From Corbicula japonica (lineage: Eukaryota; Mollusca; Bivalvia; Venerida; Cyrenidae): a stretch of 64,000 nt of DNA. The stretch is taken from NCBI GenBank assembly GCA_038501625.1, contig JAZAYU010000054.1, positions 372,001-436,000 on the forward strand, written 5' to 3'. Under the pieces are notes generated by a model, which saw only the letters and a list, made by a program, of their open reading frames with translations, searched no databases and was not told the origin of the DNA. Positions 59,101 through 64,000 of this stretch are shown in pieces. Both the position numbers and the translations under genes were made by a program. Each line of letters starts with the position of its first letter. Positions within the stretch are counted from its first letter, which is position 1.

Positions 59101-60534
59101 CTGGCTTATGATACTTAAGCAAATAAATAGTACTTCTTCTTAAAATATTTTTGTTTAAAATATCTATGTCCGTTTTTACATGGTGGTTTCTATTGTGCAG
59201 TAACATATCCGAATATTTTTCGATAAAACAGTTAAATATTACCTGCTTTTTCATTTTTGACTTTTTGAAAAAATCGTTTTCTTCAATCTTTATTTGTTCA
59301 TATTAGTTTCACAAGCAACAGCATCAACATTATATTGGCGCAATAATATGTCACATATTATGTGGCAACAGTATTTAGTGACTCTATATGACAAAGAATT
59401 TCAGACGTTGCACATTGTTAACTGAGAATTCACTCTCTGTGGGATTCAGTTCCACTTAAATTTGTATACTATTATTATTAAGAATTATAATCATATGTGT
59501 CAAGTTTAACTTGTATTATTTAATAAAAACTCGCGGCCTTATCCCGTTAGAAAAAGGTTTGTTATTATTAACATGTTTCTGTGCGCATAAGCAAGATCGT
59601 GGATAAATACGAAAGTTGTATCGATGTGGACAAATTCTTGTCTTAACAGTGTCAGATTTTAACCTTCAGATGCCGTGCACGCATATTTATAGTAAGTTTG
59701 GATGCTAGAGCTATATATAGGATACTGGAAGTCTTGGAATATTTACACCAGTCATAAATATCTTGTTGCATCTTTACAGCTGTACTCGCATTAAGTAAGT
59801 GACCAAACTCTTAAAGTATACAAAACACATGGGAGAACATAGTTTCTAATTTTATCCTGGAGAAATGTTACAAGGTAACTTATATTCCTGCCTTTGGGAG
59901 CAAGGAAAAGATTCACAAAAATGCCGAATACATGGAACGATCATAAAACTTTGACCTGACGAGAAAGTATTAAACAGTTAAAATATTGTTATACCATGCA
60001 CATTTACCATACAAAGTTCACGTCAGCAAATTTGAAGTAACACGTTCATTCGGTCGATTATTTTTCAAGTTACCACCATTGAAGTTGAGGTCCATATGTT
60101 GTTACATGTAACAATACAAATATTACACATTTGTTTAATTTTGTGGCCTTTTTACAAAATTAGTTTAAATATACCAATCAGTAAAGCTGTGGGTACGTTG
60201 AATGATCATAAAGCTGAAACTGACAACAAGTTCAAGAAGGTTTTACTTAATCTTGGTACCAGATTTCAAACTTAAAAAATGTATCTCTTTAATTATGGAA
60301 CCGATAACCCTGTATCAAAATTTAGGCTTCTACCGTTATGTAGCATTAACGTAAGACGCCGACATTGACATGCTCTACAGCAGTGCAACAACTGAGAATC
60401 AAGACTTCGTGCAATATCACACTTAAAAGCACCGTCCAAAACTGGACAAACTACACTACAATAATGGAAGTCCTTGTTGATATGATTACCTATGCATTGT
60501 TATCATAAGAAAAAGTTAAATATTCATATTCGAC
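56113..60534. other. No gene recognised
   Basis: AT-rich. Frames of 60-95 codons occur on both strands (for example 56777-56974 and 57646-57933) but match nothing I know. Confidence 0.45.
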
Positions 60535-60955
60535 AAAGCCATACCATTAGGACGGAGTCATCCTGCACAGCAAGATAGAAAGAAGAGAGGTCAATTTATT
60601 CTGCTTACATTTATAGAACAAGAGATCTGTATTACGATTCCACACTAAGAAGACAAAGCCTGTGCACAAAGTCAAAATGTAGAAAGAGCTATCAACAAAG
60701 CCACGCACACTAGACGAAGCCTTTCCACACAGTCTATAAGCAGAACGATAATACACCTTTTCCACTCAAAGCATACACAACCTGTACATATAGTCAAATA
60801 TGAGACAAAGCCACACTCATAAGACGAAGTTTTCTTTTACAGCCTATTACTAATACGATAAGACAGCTATATCAGACATGTCCACAAAGTCAAATAAAAG
60901 AAAGAAGAGAGAGCTGTCAGACAAACCCCCACCCATAAAACGAAACCTTATGAAG
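60535..60955. repeat. Degenerate tandem repeat, unit about 100-110 bp
   Basis: The pattern GACAAAGCCA-CACTCATAAGACGAAG-...-ACAGCCTAT...-CACAAAGTCAAAT recurs three to four times in worn form (near 60535, 60655, 60700, 60810, 60890). Confidence 0.55.
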
Positions 60956-60967
60956 ACACAGCCTGCC

Positions 60968-61768
60968 AACAAGTATAGGTTATAGTTTATTTGGAGGCTT
61001 GTATGAAAATTAAACGGTAAGGCCCAGCGCAGCTGGTCGACCGTTTAGTTTTCATACAAGCCTCCAAATAAACTATAATCTATATAATGGTCGAAATTAT
61101 TTTTGTAACTGACAAAACAGTAGCCGCCTGAATTACCATATATGGGTATGCACAAAATCAATAGTCAAACTGAAAAGAGCTTTGTTATTCAATGGCCCGT
61201 AAACATGTACTGAAAATATTTTAGAAAGTTAATTATGCCATTTCTGTTTCTGAAAACACCATGTTAACATATCTGACTCTCAGGAAAAAAACCTGTGTAA
61301 CAGTCTTTCCTTGGGTTGAGAAACAAGGGTTCATCCGTGGAAGTTCCATTTTACCCGTTACTTCATAAATATCCGGATCAACTGGCTCATCCGTGTAGTC
61401 TGAGCACGACCGACACTTCTCGCAGTTAGATTCACAAGATTATTTGTGACAAAAATAGAAAGTACAAATATTGATCAGATTACATTGAATTGATGGGTGA
61501 TCTGGATCTAAACTTGCCGCCTATGTGATAACAGACGTATCTATCAAATAAAGGATTAAGCAATTTAAGACGATTATCATGACCTAAAAGTCACGGCAAA
61601 AATATTAAATAAATGATTTTCTTTTCCTCAGACATTCTTAGTCACGCCTCATTGAACACTGTAGAAGATCGTTCACGAACTCTACATGTTTATCAATAAA
61701 TGTTCAAACAATATTATGGAGGAAATCGACCTATAATAAACACATTTCAGACGCGCGACTTTATGAGA
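60968..61768 (+). repeat. Local duplication, copy 1
   Basis: It matches 62871-64000 from the palindrome through GGTTCATCCGTGGAAGTTCC to ACACATTTCAGACGCGCGAC. It lacks the hAT-like insertion, providing the empty site. Confidence 0.9.
60980..61078. repeat. Palindrome, 39-bp arms
   Basis: Arms 60980-61018 and 61040-61078, 38 of 39 paired, including TTGGAGGCTTGTATGAAAA. The 21-bp loop itself contains CCAG...CTGG and can extend the hairpin. Confidence 0.9.
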
Positions 61769-62870
61769 ATTGAGGTTCGAAATATTTGAAAATACTGCAT
61801 TGTCATTGGCTCAAAAAAAAAATTCAACCATTTTAGCGGAATAGTAGAGAGCTCAATGAACAACTTATTGACAAGCACAGAACGAGAACAGAATTAATCA
61901 ACTACGTTAGTAGTGATAACCTTGTTATATGTTGTGGTTAAACATATTTTCTACTGGGTTTTTAACAAGATTCTAAGCCACCACAAACTCAGATTTGCCT
62001 TTCCAACCTTTCTATAAAAAAACACACACATTGCCTTAGTTAATTCAATCAACCCCACAAAATAAAAAAAAAACAATCGAAAAGACGTTTGCTTCTTTTA
62101 AATGGTTGCGGTATTGAGCTGAAGATCTTTTATAGTGTAAATTGAATGACGAGAGTTCAAAAATGAACATTTTTAAATTTTATAGTTCGTCGAGATGTTG
62201 CGAAGTACTGTTAAAGACTCTCAAAATATTATCTTCAAGTTGATATTCGACAAAAAAGAACAAAGTACAAAAGTACAAATATATTTATGTAGCGGTTGAA
62301 AGGCAGATAACCGATAATTTGCTGGAACTTCTGACACAAACTTTTGCAGGTAAATAAATACTTCTTGATAAAATACTTGTTTTGTGGTTTTGTGGTTATC
62401 AGTAGATTTAAAAAAAAATATTAATAGTTACTCATGACCATACACTTGTTTCAAAATTCGTCCTATTTTCCAAAATAAATGAATGTTTCGGCGCAGCTAA
62501 AGCTTTATGTTTAAAGAATAAATAAGACCAAGATCTTTTAAAAAACGTTTTTGTTTTCATATTTGATTCACCTGCCTAGTTAATAGACATAACAACATTT
62601 TTGTTCTATACGTTATCATGTTTGTTATTTAATTTGCGTGATGTTATTATGTTAATGCTATCTGAAATTTACGTGAAATCAACATGTACATGTAGGAGTT
62701 TCATTAACAGATCTGTCATGATGAAGTATAAAATTAGTAACTAAACTTCGTTTTATTTATGATTTCATATAATGGAAAATCACCGTTTATCTTTTTGCAG
62801 ACAAGTATTCTTCGTAATTGGACAAAAGACCTTTAGTTGGAACAACGTCGATATCTAAATATTCAGTGAA
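61769..62870. other. No gene recognised
   Basis: AT-rich spacer between the two local duplication copies. Confidence 0.5.
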
Positions 62871-62881
62871 TCAAGTATAAG

Positions 62882-62980
62882 TTATAGTTTATTTGGAGGC
62901 TTGTATGAAAATTAAACGGTCAGGCCCAGCGCAGCTGGTCGACCGTTTAGTTTTCATACAAGCCTCCAAATAAACTATAA
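62882..62980. repeat. Palindrome, 39-bp arms, second copy
   Basis: It is essentially identical to 60980-61078; only the loop starts CA instead of AA. Confidence 0.9.
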
Positions 62981-63048
62981 TCTATATAATGGTCGAAATT
63001 ATTTTTGTAACTGACAAAACAGTAGCCGCCTAAATTACCACATATGGG

Positions 63049-63344
63049 CACAGGTGCTTGGAAGGCGGATCCCGTTTTCTCCAAAAAGTGTATAAACTGG
63101 CCGCCCCGACCCCTCCCCCCCCCAATAAAAAGAGGGTCTGCACAGGGTCTACAGTACATAAACTCATCTTTTTGTTTAGTTTTGATAAATTGGGATCGTT
63201 ATCAGTCTATCCACACCGAATTTACTATCAATTACCAAGTTGTCTGAAAATTCGTGTCCCGACTATATATGGGGGGCGGGGGGTCGGGGCGGCCAGTTTA
63301 TACACATTTTGGAGAAAACGGGATCCGTCTTCCAAGCACCTGTG
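63049..63344. mobile_element. hAT-like MITE with 8-bp target duplication
   Basis: 296 bp with inverted repeats of about 74 bp (about four mismatches), tips CACAGGTGCTTGGAAG. CATATGGG flanks both ends (63041-63048, 63345-63352); the related uninserted site at 61138-61147 has it once (as TATATGGG). The 8-bp duplication points to the hAT group. The GC-rich inner repeat ends (CCCCTCCCCCCCC) make long spurious open frames. No transposase, so non-autonomous. Confidence 0.88.
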
Positions 63345-64000
63345 CATATGGGTATGCACACAGTCAAAAGTCAAACTGAAATTAGATTTGTCATTCAATG
63401 GCCCGTAAACATGTACTGAGAGAATATTTTAGAAAGTGCATAATGCCATTTCTTTTTCTGAAAACACCATCTTTACATAAATCACTCTCAGGAAAAAAAA
63501 CAAACATGTGCAACAGTCTTTCCATGGGTTGAGAAACGAGGGTTCATCCGTGGAAGTTCCATTTTACCCGTTACTTCGTAAATAAATATTTTATAGCATG
63601 GCAAAATAGTTTATATCCGGATCAATGGGCTCATCCGTGAAGTCTAACCACGACCGACACTGTTAGATTCGCCAGGTTATTTGTGACAAAAAAAGGGAAA
63701 ATGCAAGTACTGATCAGATGACATTGCTTTATGGGTGATCTGGATCTAAACTGGCCGCCTATGTGATAACGGACGTATTTATGAAATAGAAGGTTAATCA
63801 ATTTAAGAATGTTATCATATGCAAAAAAGTCAGAGCTAAAATATTTAAATGATTTTCTTTTCCTCAGACTTTCTAAGTTACGCCTCCTTGAACACTCTAG
63901 AAGATCGTTCACGAACTCTACATGTTTATCAATAAATGTTCGGACAATATTATGGAGGAAGTCGACCTATAATAAACACATTTCAGACGCGCGACATTAT

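Larger units (their letters stand above)
62871..64000 (+). repeat. Local duplication, copy 2 (cut by window end)
   Basis: It is co-linear with 60968-61768, about 90% similar by eye, with two extra pieces: the hAT-like element and about 30 bp near 63582-63612. Homology runs to the last base of the window. Confidence 0.9.

Noticed and set aside
63058..63408. 116-codon Pro-rich frame and its overlapping partners
   Set aside because: It runs through the inverted ends of the hAT-like MITE; the Pro run is the C-rich inner repeat end.

Overview
This is AT-rich eukaryotic DNA with one recognisable protein-coding exon and a very heavy load of decayed mobile elements. It is most likely from a marine invertebrate, and I infer a bivalve mollusc. 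The grounds are a lineage-expanded type of rhodopsin-like receptor on an exon bounded by a splice site, several non-LTR-type reverse transcriptase relics, tRNA-derived repeats, and many short palindromic or terminal-inverted-repeat (TIR) elements. There are no bacterial operons, CRISPR arrays or rRNA genes. The host identification is inference from style, not from a marker gene.

Layout. 1-9.4 kb is a mosaic of repeats: a recurring 170-bp module, a tRNA-like composite repeat (family B), a broken LINE reverse transcriptase (1.4-3.4 kb), and TIR elements at 4.0 and 5.6 kb. At 7.8-8.3 kb lies the C-terminal part of a second reverse transcriptase, whose 3' end seeds a family of truncated copies (family A). 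From about 9.5 to 28.7 kb the window is an old, roughly 10-kb tandem segmental duplication (copy 1 about 9.47-19.36 kb, copy 2 about 19.67-28.67 kb). Each copy begins with two inverted tRNA-Val sequences bracketing a LINE C-terminal fragment. Comparing the two copies shows which segments were inserted or lost later, including a 780-bp block carrying a perfect 59-bp-arm palindrome and a self-nested family B insertion.

31.1-32.3 kb (minus strand) holds the only convincing gene, the terminal exon of a class A GPCR. 32.3-60.5 kb has no recognisable gene. It contains a series of TIR elements (36.9, 42.9, 43.8, 45.4, 55.3 kb), a near-identical second young copy of family B (47.0 kb), a 14-copy 38-bp satellite (50.2 kb) and hairpin elements. 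60.97-64.0 kb is a second, local tandem duplication whose second copy was hit by a hAT-like element with an 8-bp target duplication.

Functionally the window is one receptor gene in a repeat-rich neighbourhood. I found no convincing new multi-gene system. The most unusual structures are the inverted tRNA pairs around a LINE fragment, the perfect long palindrome, and the pairs of occupied and empty insertion sites. All alignments and identities were made by eye.
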